DNA of 64,000 nt from CAWCQC01 sp963819905 (GCA_963819905.1 CAWFXP010000007.1:124001-188000), one strand, 5' to 3'; positions 8,740 through 17,895 are shown, numbered from the stretch's first letter. Numbers and translations: made by a program. The notes: generated from the letters alone by a model not told the origin.

Positions 8740-10686
8740 ATGCAGACGAAGACGCGACTGACCACGCCGCTCCTGCGGGTGGACGGCGAGCTCAGTCCCG
8801 CGAGCTGGGACGAGGCCCTCGATCGGGCCGCCGAGGGGCTCGGCCGCATGCGCGACACGAGCGACACGACCACGTCGTTCGGGATCTTCTCGTGCTCGAA
8901 AGCGACGAACGAGATGAACTTCCTCGCCCAGAAGTTCGCGCGGCAGGTGATGGGCACGAACAACATCGATTCCTGTAACCGCACCTGACACGCGCCCAGC
9001 GTCGTCGGTCTGGCGACGGTGTTCGGAGCGGGCGGCGGCACGTCGTCCTACAGGGAGATCGAGGAGACGGACGTGATCCTCCTCTGGGGCTCGAACGCGC
9101 GGGAGACGCATCCGATCTTCTTCCACCACCTCCTGAAGGGGGTGCGAAACGGCGCGCGCCTCTTCGTCGTCGACCCGCGTCGGACGTCGTCGGCGCAGTG
9201 GGCCGATACCTGGCTCGGGCTCGACATCGGGGGCGACATCGCGCTGTCCAACACCATGGCGCGCGAGATCATCCACGCCGGGCTCGCCAACCAGGCGTTC
9301 ATCGAGAACGCCACCGAGGGGTTCGACGCCTATCGGGCGTCCGTCGAGCCGTTCACGCTCGAAGAGGGCGAGCGGCTCACCGGGGTGCCCGCGCACGTCA
9401 TCCGGGAGACGGCGCACGCGTTCGCGCGCGCCGACCGCGCGATGATCTGCTGGACGCTCGGCATCACCGAGCACCACAACGCGGTCGACAACGTCCTCGC
9501 GCTCATCAACCTCGGCCTGTTGTGTGGACACGTGGGACGGTACGGATCCGGGCTCAACCCCCTGCGTGGGCAGAACAACGTCCAGGGGGGCGGCGACATG
9601 GGCGCCATCCCGAACAAGCTGACCGGCTTCCAGGACCTCGAGCGGGACCCCGAGGCGCGTAAGCGGTTCGAGGCCGCGTGGGGCGTGCCGATCAAGCCGC
9701 ACTACGGCTGGCACCTGACCCAGATGTTCCACGGGATGGAGCGTGGGGAGCTACGCGCGCTCTACGTGATCGGCGAGAACCCGGCGCAGTCCGAGGCGGA
9801 CATCCACCGTGCCCGCAGGCTGCTCGCGGAGCTCGACCTCCTGATCGTGCAGGACATCATCATGACGAGGACCGCGGAGATGGCGGACATCGTCTTCCCG
9901 GGGTCGGCCTCGTGGTGCGAGGCGGAGGGTACGGTCACGAACTCGGAGCGCCGCGTACAGCGCTGCCGGCGGGCGCTCGACCCGCCCGGCGAAGCCCGCT
10001 CGGACATCTGGATCCTCGGCCAGCTGGCGAAGCGCCTCGGGTTCGACTGGGGCGAGCCGAGCGCCGAGGACGCCTGGAACGAGCTGCGGGCGCTGAGCCC
10101 GATGCATCGGGGGATGAGCTACTCCCGGCTCGAGGAGCTGGGCGGCATCCAGTGGCCGTGTCCCGACGAGACCCATCCCGGGTCGCTGTTCCTGCACGCC
10201 CGGCTCTGGGAGGAGCCCCGGAAGGGGCCGGCGGCGCCGTTCAGCCCCGTCGAGCACCGGCCGCCCTTCGAGGCGCTCGACGCCGAGTACCCGATCCGCC
10301 TGACCACGGGGCGGCGGCTCGAGTCCTACAACACGGGGGTGCAGTCGAACCTCTATCGCTCGCCGTTGCACAAGGGAGAAGCGATCTGCCTGTCGCCCGA
10401 GGACGCCGAGCGCCTACTCCTCGAGGAGGGCGAGGTCGCCCGCGTGTCCTCCCGACGAGGCTCCGTCGAGGCGCCCGTCCGGATCGACGGCTCGCTCCGG
10501 CCGGGCCTTGCCTTCATGACGCTCCACTTCCCGGACGAGGTCGACACGAACGTGCTGACGATCGACGCGACCGATCCGAAGTCGGGAACGGCCGAGTTCA
10601 AGGCGGCGGCGATCCGCGTCGACAAGGTCGTTCCCGAGGCCCGGGAGGAGCAAGACCTGATCGAGGAGCCCGCGGCTGCGCGCTAG
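8740..10686 (+). CDS. Selenocysteine-containing formate dehydrogenase catalytic subunit, lacking its N-terminal Fe-S domain
   Basis: Molybdopterin oxidoreductase of 648 residues oxidising formate to CO2. The in-frame TGA at 8986-8988 falls exactly where formate dehydrogenases carry Sec or Cys (SCNRT-U-HAPSVVGL), making it Sec83, and the frame stays open before and after. A SECIS hairpin follows directly. Later Moco-binding motifs are typical: LLWGSNARETHP, FVVDPRRT, GLLCGHVGRYGSGLNPLRGQ, NNVQGGGDMG and LTTGRRLESYNTG. The start is ATG 8740 with GGGAGGTGAG upstream. The usual first ~60 residues (4Fe-4S domain, CxxCxxxC) are missing and are encoded instead at the end of the 12570-13532 gene. No selA, selB, selC or selD is in the window; their presence elsewhere is required. 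Confidence 0.93.
8986..9018 (+). promoter_or_regulatory. UGA selenocysteine codon and SECIS hairpin
   Basis: TGA at 8986-8988 is followed after exactly 18 nt by the apical loop GGTCT (9007-9011). The loop is closed by CGTCGTC (9000-9006) pairing with GGCGACG (9012-9018), 7 bp with one T-G pair. The GGUCU loop and the 18-nt spacing match what I recall of the well-studied E. coli fdhF SECIS bound by SelB. All of it lies within the coding sequence. Confidence 0.9.
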
Positions 10687-10708
10687 CGCCCCTGGGTAGG
10701 ATCGGCCG

Positions 10709-12568
10709 ATGGACATCCGTCTGCTCGACGCGAAGCCGAAGCCCGTCGAGCGCGCCGCCGTCGACGGCGTGCTCGGGGCGCCCACCTCCGGGTGGGAGGG
10801 CGGCGCGCGCCGCGTCGAGACCGAGGGCCATGCGGCGCACGGCGGGCATGCGGCGCGCTCGCGGCGCCATCTGCTGCTCCCGGTGCTCCACGCGCTCCAG
10901 GAGCACGTCGGCTGGATCAGCCCGGGCGGGCTGAACTACGTCTGCCAGCGTCTCACCGTCCCGCCGGCCGACGCCTACGGCGTCGCGACCTTCTACGCCC
11001 TGTTCTCGCTCGAACGGCGACCTCCGCGGGTCGTCCACGTCTGCGACGACCTCGCCTGCCGCTGTAACGGGTCGGACGAGCTGATCGCCGAGCTCGAAGA
11101 ACGGCTCGGGCCCGAGGACACGGTCGCCGACGAATCTGCGGCGACCTGGCTGCGGAGCCCCTGCCTGGGGCAGTGCGACAGGGCGCCGGCGGCAATGCTG
11201 ACGGTCGCGGGCGACGCGCCTGAGGAGCACGTCCTCGCGCCCGTCAATGCCGATGGGGTCGTCGCGGCGCTGACCGGCCGGCCCGTGGCGATGGATCCGC
11301 CGGCATCCGTTCCGAAGCAGGGGCAAGCCGACCTGCGCCTGGTCGGGCGGGTCGGGCGGGTCGATCCGCGCAGTCTCGACGAGTACCGTGCGCACGGGGG
11401 GTACTCGGCGCTTCGCAGGGCGTTCGACATCGGCCCGGAGCTCGTGATCCGCGAGGTCAAGGATTCGAAGCTCGTCGGCCGCGGGGGCGCGGCCTTCCCG
11501 ATGGGCGTCAAGTGGGAGGCCGTGGCACGCCAGCCGGCGCAGCCCCACTACCTGATCTGCAACGCGGACGAATCGGAGCCGGGGACGTTCAAGGACCGCG
11601 TGCTCCTCGAAGGCGATCCGTACGCAGTCATCGAGGCGATGACCATCGGCGCGTTCGCTACCAACTGCGCCCACGGGTTCGTCTACCTGCGCGGCGAGTA
11701 CCCGCAGGCGCACGCGATCCTCGAGCACGCGCTGGCCGAGGCGCGCGCCCGCGGGCTCCTCGGAGAGGACATCCTCGGACAGGGATTCTCGTTCGACATC
11801 GAGATCCGCAAGGGCGCGGGCGCCTACATCTGCGGCGAGGAGACCGCCATCTTCAACTCGATCGAGGGGTTTCGCGGAGAGCCGCGCAACAAGCCGCCGT
11901 TCCCCGTGGTCGCCGGGCTCTTCTCGAAGCCGACCGTGATCAACAATGTGGAGACGCTCGTGAACGTGCTCGGCGTGCTGCAGGACGGCGGCCCCGCGTT
12001 CGCCGGGATCGGAACCGAGGGCTCGACCGGGACGAAGCTCTTCTGCGTCTCGGGTCACGTTGCCCGGCCCGGCGTCTACGAGGTGACCTTCGGGACGACG
12101 CTCGGTGAGCTCCTCGAGCTGGCCGGCGGCGTTCCGGGTGGCCGCGACCTGCAGACGGTTCTGCTCGGCGGAGCCGCCGGCGGCTTCGTCCGCGCGGACG
12201 AGCTCGACCTGCCGCTCACGTTCGAGGGCGCTCGGGAGGCGCAGACGACGCTCGGCTCGGGCGTCGTCATGGTCTTCGACGAGACGGTCGACCTGCCGCG
12301 CGCCCTCATGCGGATCGCGGCGTTCTTCCGAAACGAGTCCTGTGGTCAGTGCGTTCCCTGCCGGGTCGGCACCGTCCGCCAGCAGGAGGCCCTTGCCCGG
12401 CTCTCGAGCGGTCGCACCCGCGGCGGCGTCGACTCCGAGCTCGCGCTGATCACCGAGATGGGCCGGTGCATGCGCGACGCGTCGATCTGCGGGCTCGGAC
12501 AGACCGCGTCGAGCGCCGTCGAGTCCGCGATCACGCGGCTCGGCGTGTTCGCGGGGAACGGGAGGTGA
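10709..12568 (+). CDS. Formate dehydrogenase diaphorase subunit, fused NuoE-NuoF domains
   Basis: 619-residue protein joining the two NADH-handling modules that are separate (FdsG and FdsB) in many soluble formate dehydrogenases. Residues about 50-195 are thioredoxin-like NuoE with 2Fe-2S cysteines in CDDLAC and CLGQC. Residues about 215-615 are NuoF, with the FMN site GRGGAAFPMGVKWEAV, the nucleotide segment NADESEPGTFKDR, GAGAYICGEETA, and 4Fe-4S ligands in SCGQCVPCRVG plus a later Cys. It would accept electrons from the Fe-S subunit and reduce NAD+. It lies 22 nt after the catalytic gene and 1 nt before the Fe-S gene. Start ATG 10709. The N-terminal 45 residues are His/Arg-rich and not recognisable. 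Confidence 0.92.
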   Translation: MDIRLLDAKPKPVERAAVDGVLGAPTSGWEGGARRVETEGHAAHGGHAARSRRHLLLPVLHALQEHVGWISPGGLNYVCQRLTVPPADAYGVATFYALFSLERRPPRVVHVCDDLACRCNGSDELIAELEERLGPEDTVADESAATWLRSPCLGQCDRAPAAMLTVAGDAPEEHVLAPVNADGVVAALTGRPVAMDPPASVPKQGQADLRLVGRVGRVDPRSLDEYRAHGGYSALRRAFDIGPELVIREVKDSKLVGRGGAAFPMGVKWEAVARQPAQPHYLICNADESEPGTFKDRVLLEGDPYAVIEAMTIGAFATNCAHGFVYLRGEYPQAHAILEHALAEARARGLLGEDILGQGFSFDIEIRKGAGAYICGEETAIFNSIEGFRGEPRNKPPFPVVAGLFSKPTVINNVETLVNVLGVLQDGGPAFAGIGTEGSTGTKLFCVSGHVARPGVYEVTFGTTLGELLELAGGVPGGRDLQTVLLGGAAGGFVRADELDLPLTFEGAREAQTTLGSGVVMVFDETVDLPRALMRIAAFFRNESCGQCVPCRVGTVRQQEALARLSSGRTRGGVDSELALITEMGRCMRDASICGLGQTASSAVESAITRLGVFAGNGR

Positions 12569-12569
12569 G

Positions 12570-13532
12570 ATGACCGAGAGCGGGGTCCCCGATGGACGGG
12601 CCGGACAGCTCCGGCCCCTCCAGATGCCGCGACGCATGGTCGAGCTCGAGATCGACGGACACGCCGTGCGCGTCCTCGAGGGCTCGACGATCCTCGACGC
12701 GTGCCAGGAGCTCGGGATCGAGACGCCCGTCCTCTGCTACGGCGAGACGCTCCGGCCGGCGAACGTGTGCCGCGTCTGTGTCGTCGAGCTCGAAGGCGCG
12801 AGGGTGCTGGTGCCCGCGTGCTCACGCAAGGTCGAGCCCGAGATGAAGGTCAAGACGGATTCGGAGCGCGTGCGCCACAGCCGGCGCCTCGTGCTCGAGT
12901 TCCTCGCCTCGTCGGTCGACCTCTCGGAGACGCCGACCGCCGCCGGCTACCTCGAGCGGTACGAGGCCGACCCTGCCCGCTACGGGCCGCCGGCTCCCCC
13001 GGATCCGCTCCGGGACCGCAAGCGAACGGGCCATCACGAGGAGCCCGACGGCCAGACCGCGGCGACCGTACACGCGCCGGTGAAGGTCGACAACGAGCTC
13101 TACGTCCGCGACTACTCGAAGTGCATCCTCTGCTACAAGTGCGTCGACGCCTGCGGCGAGCAGTACCAGAACACCTTCGCGATCGGCGTCGCCGGCCGGG
13201 GCTTCGACGCCCGGATCTCGACGGAGTTCGTCGTCGAGCTGCCCGAGTCGGCGTGCGTCTACTGCGGCAACTGCATCGCCGTCTGTCCCACGGGAGCGCT
13301 CAAGTTCAAGAGCGAGCACGACATGCGCCAGGCGGGCACCTGGGACGAGAGCAGCCAGACCGAGACGGAGACCGTCTGCCCCTACTGCGGGGTCGGCTGC
13401 AACCTGACGCTCCACGTGCAGGACGGCGAGATCGTCAAGGTCTCCTCGCCCGACGACCACGACATCACGCGCGGCAACCTCTGCATCAAGGGCCGCTTCG
13501 GGTTCCGGCACGTCCAGCCCCGAGACGACTAG
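12570..13532 (+). CDS. Formate dehydrogenase iron-sulfur subunit carrying the displaced N-terminal Fe4S4 domain of the alpha subunit
   Basis: 320-residue electron-transfer chain. Residues about 22-100 form a NuoG-like 2Fe-2S ferredoxin domain with Cys56, 67, 70 and 84. A His-Cys-type segment and two 4Fe-4S motifs follow (CILCYKCVDACGE; CVYCGNCIAVCPTG). The last ~50 residues are the molybdopterin-oxidoreductase Fe4S4 domain (CPYCGVGCNLTLHV to NLCIKGRFGF), which normally begins the catalytic chain. The protein ends right where the catalytic ORF at 8740 would continue. The alpha subunit is therefore split, with the C-terminal gene placed first. ATG 12570 follows the previous stop by one base, with GGAGGTGAG just upstream; an internal ATG near 12624 or 12636 is an alternative start. 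Confidence 0.9.
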   Translation: MTESGVPDGRAGQLRPLQMPRRMVELEIDGHAVRVLEGSTILDACQELGIETPVLCYGETLRPANVCRVCVVELEGARVLVPACSRKVEPEMKVKTDSERVRHSRRLVLEFLASSVDLSETPTAAGYLERYEADPARYGPPAPPDPLRDRKRTGHHEEPDGQTAATVHAPVKVDNELYVRDYSKCILCYKCVDACGEQYQNTFAIGVAGRGFDARISTEFVVELPESACVYCGNCIAVCPTGALKFKSEHDMRQAGTWDESSQTETETVCPYCGVGCNLTLHVQDGEIVKVSSPDDHDITRGNLCIKGRFGFRHVQPRDD

Positions 13533-13548
13533 CCGCTACCCTCGTTCC

Positions 13549-14400
13549 ATGAGCGAGGCGGTACGGCCGTCGATCCGCGGAACGAGCGAGGCCGCGCACG
13601 TCACCGTCGTCGAGAACGGCGCCGTCGTCTCGCGCCGCGACCGGCTCGTGACCGAGGAACCGTTCGAGATCCGGGTTGCCGGGCCGGGCGAGGAGCCGGT
13701 GAGCGTCGTCGTCACGATGCGCACGCCCGGGGCCGACATGGAGCTCGCGGCAGGCTTCCTCTACACCGAGGGGCTGCTCTCCACCCGGGACGAGATCGAG
13801 CAGATCCGCTACTGCGGGCTCGAGGCAGGCCAGGAGCAGGACTACAACGTCGTCACCGTGCACCTCCGGCGACCGTTCGATGCCGGGTCGCTCCAGCGCA
13901 ACTTCTATGCGACGTCGAGCTGCGGGGTCTGCGGGAAAGCGTCGATCGATCAGGTGGAGGTTCGCTGCCCGCCGGTCGCCGACGGCTTCGTTCTGCCGCG
14001 CAGCGTCGTTCGCGGCCTCGTCGAGGAGCTGCGTTCCGCTCAGGCCGTGTTCGACCGCACGGGAGGGCTGCACGCGGCCGGCCTGTTCACGCTCGACGGC
14101 TCGCTCGTCGTCGCGAGAGAGGACGTCGGCCGGCACAACGCGATGGACAAGCTGGTCGGCCACGAGCTTCTGGAGGGGCGCGTCCCCGCGGTCGAGCGCA
14201 TCGTCCTCGTCTCCGGCCGCGCGAGCTTCGAGCTCGTGCAGAAGGCGGCGGTCGCCGGCATCGCGGTGTTCTGCGCCGTCTCGGCCCCCTCGACGCTCGC
14301 CGTGGACGCCGCGCGCCGGCTCGGACTGACCCTCGTCGGCTTCCTGCGGGACGATCGTTTCACGATCTACACGCACCCCGAGCGGCTCGACCTCGACTGA
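13549..14400 (+). CDS. fdhD: Formate dehydrogenase sulfurtransferase/accessory protein FdhD
   Basis: 283-residue cytoplasmic protein that transfers sulfur to the molybdenum cofactor before insertion into formate dehydrogenase. Family hallmarks are ELAAGFLYTEGLL, the active cysteine loop SSCGVCGKAS, GLHAAGLFT, VAREDVGRHNAMDKLVG and LVSGRASFELVQKA. It begins at ATG 13549, 17 nt after the Fe-S subunit stop, so it is the fourth gene of the formate dehydrogenase operon. Its 3' end converges on the next gene with only 3 nt between stops. Confidence 0.96.
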   Translation: MSEAVRPSIRGTSEAAHVTVVENGAVVSRRDRLVTEEPFEIRVAGPGEEPVSVVVTMRTPGADMELAAGFLYTEGLLSTRDEIEQIRYCGLEAGQEQDYNVVTVHLRRPFDAGSLQRNFYATSSCGVCGKASIDQVEVRCPPVADGFVLPRSVVRGLVEELRSAQAVFDRTGGLHAAGLFTLDGSLVVAREDVGRHNAMDKLVGHELLEGRVPAVERIVLVSGRASFELVQKAAVAGIAVFCAVSAPSTLAVDAARRLGLTLVGFLRDDRFTIYTHPERLDLD

Positions 14401-14403
14401 GCT

Positions 14404-14808
14404 TCAGGCGCCTCCCGGGGTCCCCCACGTGTGCCAGCGATCGACGCGGGCCACGACCGAGGCCCCGACGTACTCGCGGTCGTCGTAGGTCTCGCCGAGG
14501 TAGCGCAGCGAGAGCCGGTCGATGTCCTCGAGATCCGTGTCGTCCCGGATCTCGACGACGCGGCCGAGCAGCGAGACGTGATCGTAGAACGATTCGCCGA
14601 GGACGGTCAGCGCCAGGCGGGGGTCGTGCCGGAGGTTCCGGAGGCGGGGGCCCGCGGCGCCCATGCTGAGGAGGACGCTGCCGTCTTGCCACTCGTACCA
14701 GGTCGCGGTCGAGACCGGTGACCCGTCCGGCCGGACCGTCGCGACGACCGCGGGGTTCGGTCCGGCCAGGAACGACTCGAGCTCGGGCGGCAGCGGGGCG
14801 CGCGGCAC
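14404..14808 (-). CDS. PPOX-class (pyridoxamine 5'-phosphate oxidase-like) F420/flavin-binding protein
   Basis: 134-residue split-barrel protein. The N-terminus has ESFLAGPNPAVVATVRPDGS followed by PVSTATWYEW, and later come LLSMGAAGPRLRNLRHDPRL and LTVLGESFYDHVSLLGRVVEI, the pattern of the many small actinobacterial PPOX proteins that bind F420, FMN or haem. Substrate and reaction are unknown. It is transcribed leftwards after mobA (9 nt apart) and is therefore probably co-transcribed with it. Start ATG 14808. Confidence 0.85.
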   Translation of the reverse strand: MPRAPLPPELESFLAGPNPAVVATVRPDGSPVSTATWYEWQDGSVLLSMGAAGPRLRNLRHDPRLALTVLGESFYDHVSLLGRVVEIRDDTDLEDIDRLSLRYLGETYDDREYVGASVVARVDRWHTWGTPGGA

Positions 14809-14817
14809 CGGCGAACC

Positions 14818-15435
14818 CTACCCGGCCAGGGCGCGCGCGTAGTCCGTCTCGTCGTCCAGGTCGTCGAGCGAGCGGAGCTCCGGATCGGCCTCGGCGAGGG
14901 CCGGGTCGGACAGCAGGTCGTCCTCGTCGAGGTAGACCGTGCGAGCCTCCTCCGAGAGGAGCGAGGCCCGCAGCTTGTCGGCGGCGAGGAGCGCCTCGGC
15001 GGCCGCGAGCAGCTGCACGCGATAGACGCCCGAGAGGGGATAGAGGCGTCCTTCGACGCGGGGAACGACGGCATCGGCCTCGTCGCCGAGCGCGTCCGCG
15101 AGGCGTCTGATGAACGCCGGCTGGAGGAGCGGCACGTCGGTGCCCGAGACGTAGGCCGCGTCCGCGCGCCCGGTCAGCGCCCGGAGCCCGGCGGCGATCC
15201 CTTCGAGCGGGCCGCGCCCGGGCTGTGCGTCGGCGACGACCTCGACTCCGCGCGGGAGCTGCGGCACCTCCTGGCCTGGAGCGCGGACGACGACGACCGG
15301 GCCGTCGACCGCGTCCCTAACGATCCCGGCAACGCGTGTGACGAGCGGTTCGCCGCGCCAGTCGAGGGTCGCTTTCGGCCTTCCCATGCGCCGCGAGCGG
15401 CCGCCTGCCAGAACGATTCCTCCGAGCCGGCTCAC
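14818..15435 (-). CDS. mobA: Molybdenum cofactor guanylyltransferase (MobA-like)
   Basis: 205-residue nucleotidyltransferase predicted to attach GMP to molybdopterin, giving the bis-MGD cofactor that formate dehydrogenases need. The start is taken as GTG 15435, which puts the signature GIVLAGGRSRRMGRPKATLDW at the N-terminus, as in MobA. VVADAQPGRGPLEGIAAGL, YVSGTDVPLLQPAFI (metal-binding Asp) and YPLSGVYRV follow. Neighbouring fdhD and the formate dehydrogenase genes support a role in Moco maturation rather than the CTP-dependent MocA relative. Confidence 0.85.
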   Translation of the reverse strand: MSRLGGIVLAGGRSRRMGRPKATLDWRGEPLVTRVAGIVRDAVDGPVVVVRAPGQEVPQLPRGVEVVADAQPGRGPLEGIAAGLRALTGRADAAYVSGTDVPLLQPAFIRRLADALGDEADAVVPRVEGRLYPLSGVYRVQLLAAAEALLAADKLRASLLSEEARTVYLDEDDLLSDPALAEADPELRSLDDLDDETDYARALAG

Positions 15436-15486
15436 GGGTTCGATGGTACCCCCAAAGCCCTCGACGATCGATATACGCTGTCGCCG

Positions 15487-16512
15487 ATGCGCCCCCGCCT
15501 CCGCTTGCTGATCCTCGGGCTCGCGCTTGCTGTCGCGGCCGCGGCGGCGCCCGGCGCGACCGGGGCCGCGACGGCCAACGGAGCGATCGTCAGCAGCGAC
15601 TACGACCTGGGGGTGCGCGTCTTCCCCCAGCCCGATCTGAGCGGGGAGCTCGCGTCGATGCCGATCCGGTTGTGGGGGACGATCGCCGCGCCCGTCCACG
15701 GCGGGCCCCACCCTGTCGTCGTGATCGCGCACGGAGCGCACGGCGACAACTGCCCGGGCGAGCTCGGCGACTGGCCGTGCTGGGAGCGGGAGCAGCGAAA
15801 CGAGCTCGGCTTCCGGTATCTGGCCGTAGCGCTGGCAAGAGCCGGCTTCGTCGCGATCGCTCCGGACGTCAACGCCGCCTACACGGGCGGCTGGGGCGAG
15901 CCGGCGAATCGCGAGTCGACGCGCTTCGGCCAGGTGCTGACCGCAACCGTGGCCGAGCTCGGCAAGGCGAGCCGTGGGCTCTCGAACGCGTTCGGGATCC
16001 CGCTGCAGGGCAAAGCCAACATCGCCAGGCTTGGGCTGATCGGTCACTCGCGCGGAGGCATGAACGCTCTCGGCTGGGCCGCGGGAAAGCGCCACGTGCG
16101 GTCGATCCTCCTGCTCGCCCCGGCCTACGACCCTGTCAGATCGATTCCCGACGTCCTGGCGACGGTCGTCCTCGGGACGTGCGACGGCGACACGGGCCGA
16201 CAGGGAGCGAAGTACTTCGCGGCGCTTCGCTCGAAGAAACGGACGCACCCGGCCTACAAGATCACCCTCCGGCCGGCGAATCACAACTTCTACAACGAGA
16301 CCCTCGTCGCGCTCGGAGCCGACGACGCGCCCGCCGACCGTCCGGGATGCGAGAGCCGGCTGACCGCCCCGAAGCAACAGACGTGGCTCGCGCGGGTCGC
16401 GCCCGAGCACTTCGCGGTCTCGCTGCTCGGCGCGAAGCCGGCGAGCTGGATGCGCGGCCGGACGACGTGGGTCCACGGGCGCGGCGCGACGGTCACGCGG
16501 CTCCTGCCCTGA
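15487..16512 (+). CDS. Secreted alpha/beta-hydrolase (dienelactone hydrolase/chlorophyllase-like)
   Basis: 341-residue hydrolase with an N-terminal signal peptide (MRPRLRLLILGLALAVAAAA, cleavage around residue 27). The domain has VVVIAHGAHGDNCPGE (oxyanion region), a nucleophile elbow GHSRGGMNAL containing the catalytic Ser, an acid in VLGTCDGD, and a late His in NHNFYNE. These give a plausible Ser-Asp-His triad. The substrate is unknown; secretion suggests an extracellular ester or polymer. It is divergent from mobA (51 nt apart) and its 3' end converges on purA. Confidence 0.8.
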   Translation: MRPRLRLLILGLALAVAAAAAPGATGAATANGAIVSSDYDLGVRVFPQPDLSGELASMPIRLWGTIAAPVHGGPHPVVVIAHGAHGDNCPGELGDWPCWEREQRNELGFRYLAVALARAGFVAIAPDVNAAYTGGWGEPANRESTRFGQVLTATVAELGKASRGLSNAFGIPLQGKANIARLGLIGHSRGGMNALGWAAGKRHVRSILLLAPAYDPVRSIPDVLATVVLGTCDGDTGRQGAKYFAALRSKKRTHPAYKITLRPANHNFYNETLVALGADDAPADRPGCESRLTAPKQQTWLARVAPEHFAVSLLGAKPASWMRGRTTWVHGRGATVTRLLP

Positions 16513-16556
16513 CTCAGACGGGCAGCGCTGCGAGCCCGCGGCGGGCGAGCACGCTC

Positions 16557-17813
16557 TCACGGCTCCGCGCCGGTCCCGACGAGGCTGACCTCGGCGCCGA
16601 GGTGCTCCTCGACGAACTCGACGTAGCGTCGCGCCGCCGCCGGGAGCTCCTCCCAGCCGGTGATCCCGTCGAGAGCCTCTTGCCAGCCGCCGAGCGTCTC
16701 GTAGACGGGCGCGGCGTGATGGAAGTCACTCTGATGGGCGGGGAACTCGGCCGTCTCCGTGCCGTCGGGGAGCCGGTAGCGCACGCAGACCGGGATCTCG
16801 GCGAACGTCGAGAGGACGTCGAGCTTGGTCAGCGCGAGGGACGTGATGCCGTTGATGCGAACCGCGAAGCGGAGCGCGGGAAGGTCGAGCCAGCCGCAGC
16901 GGCGCTCCCGTCCGGTCGTCGTCCCGAACTCCGAGCCGAGCTCGCGCACCCGGGCCTGCTCCGGACCCTCGATCTCCGTCGGGAACGGCCCCTCGCCGAC
17001 CCGGGTGACGTAAGCCTTCCCGACACCGAGCACCTCGTCGATCCGGGTCGGTCCGATCCCGACGCCGGTGCACGCGCCGCCGGCGATCGGGTTCGAGGAG
17101 GTCACGAACGGATAGGTGCCGTGATCGACGTCGAGGAGCGATCCCTGGGCGCCTTCGAGGAGGACGCGCGAGCCGCGATCGAGCGCCTGCTCGACGAGCA
17201 GCGAGGTGTCGGCGACGTAGAGGGCGAGCCGCGCCGCCCAGCCCTCGGACTGCCCCGCGATGTCGTCGAGGGCGAGCGGCTCCGCCCCGTAGACGCGCTC
17301 GAGCCAGACGTTCTTCTCGGCCAGCGCGACCTCGATCTTCTGGCGGAGGATCTTCGCGTCGAGCAGGTCCTGGACGCGGATGCCGAGCCTCCCGTACTTG
17401 TCTGCGTACGCCGGGCCGATGCCCCGGCGCGTGGTGCCGATCTGGAGCTTCCCGAGGCGTCGCTCGCTCGCCTGGTCGAGCGCCACGTGCCACGGCATGA
17501 CCAGGTGGGCGTTCCCGGAGAGCCGGATCGGCGACGTCGAGATCCCGCGCGCCTCGAGCTCGTCGAGCTCGCGGATCATGACGCCCGGATCGATCACGCA
17601 GCCGGCGCCGAGGACGCACAGCGTGTCCGGGTAGAGGATCCCCGAGGGGATGTGGTGCAGCTTGTAGGTCTGGCCGTCGGCGATGATCGTATGGCCGGCG
17701 TTGGGTCCTCCCTGGTAGCGGCAGACGAGGTCCGAGTAGCGGGCCAGGAGGTCGACGATCTTGCCCTTGCCCTCGTCGCCCCATTGCGCGCCGACGATCA
17801 CGGTGGCGGGCAT
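16557..17813 (-). CDS. purA: Adenylosuccinate synthetase
   Basis: Catalyses GTP-dependent condensation of IMP with aspartate, the first committed step to AMP. At 418 residues it is full length. The N-terminal GTP-binding loop VGAQWGDEGKGKIVD carries the catalytic Asp, and GGPNAGHTI the catalytic His. TTRRGIGPAYADKYGR, VLLEGAQGSLLDVDHGTYPF and TTTGRERRCGWLD are family signatures. Start ATG 17813. It lies downstream of dnaB on the same strand, separated by 82 nt that contain two palindromic repeats. Confidence 0.98.
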   Translation of the reverse strand: MPATVIVGAQWGDEGKGKIVDLLARYSDLVCRYQGGPNAGHTIIADGQTYKLHHIPSGILYPDTLCVLGAGCVIDPGVMIRELDELEARGISTSPIRLSGNAHLVMPWHVALDQASERRLGKLQIGTTRRGIGPAYADKYGRLGIRVQDLLDAKILRQKIEVALAEKNVWLERVYGAEPLALDDIAGQSEGWAARLALYVADTSLLVEQALDRGSRVLLEGAQGSLLDVDHGTYPFVTSSNPIAGGACTGVGIGPTRIDEVLGVGKAYVTRVGEGPFPTEIEGPEQARVRELGSEFGTTTGRERRCGWLDLPALRFAVRINGITSLALTKLDVLSTFAEIPVCVRYRLPDGTETAEFPAHQSDFHHAAPVYETLGGWQEALDGITGWEELPAAARRYVEFVEEHLGAEVSLVGTGAEP

Positions 17814-17821
17814 CGAAATCA

Positions 17822-17876
17822 GTGTAGGGGCCGGACCTGTCCGGCCCGGCGGTGTAGGGGCCGGACCCGCCCGGCC
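17822..17876. repeat. Tandem REP-like palindromes between dnaB and purA
   Basis: Two copies of GTGTAGGGGCCGGACC lie about 30 bp apart, each opening into a GC palindrome. The first (17829-17846) is a perfect GGCCGGAC/GTCCGGCC hairpin with a 2-nt loop; the second (17859-17876) is the same with one mismatch. They lie downstream of dnaB and before purA, where transcript-end or transcript-stabilising hairpins are common. Similar short GC palindromes occur at 19559-19578, 19607-19628 and 23331-23347. Confidence 0.6.
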
Positions 17877-17895
17877 AGGTCGTGCCCGAGACGCC

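Noticed and set aside
8986..8988. Stop codon making the formate dehydrogenase look broken
   Set aside because: The frame continues unchanged, the position matches the Sec/Cys residue of the family, and a SECIS hairpin follows.
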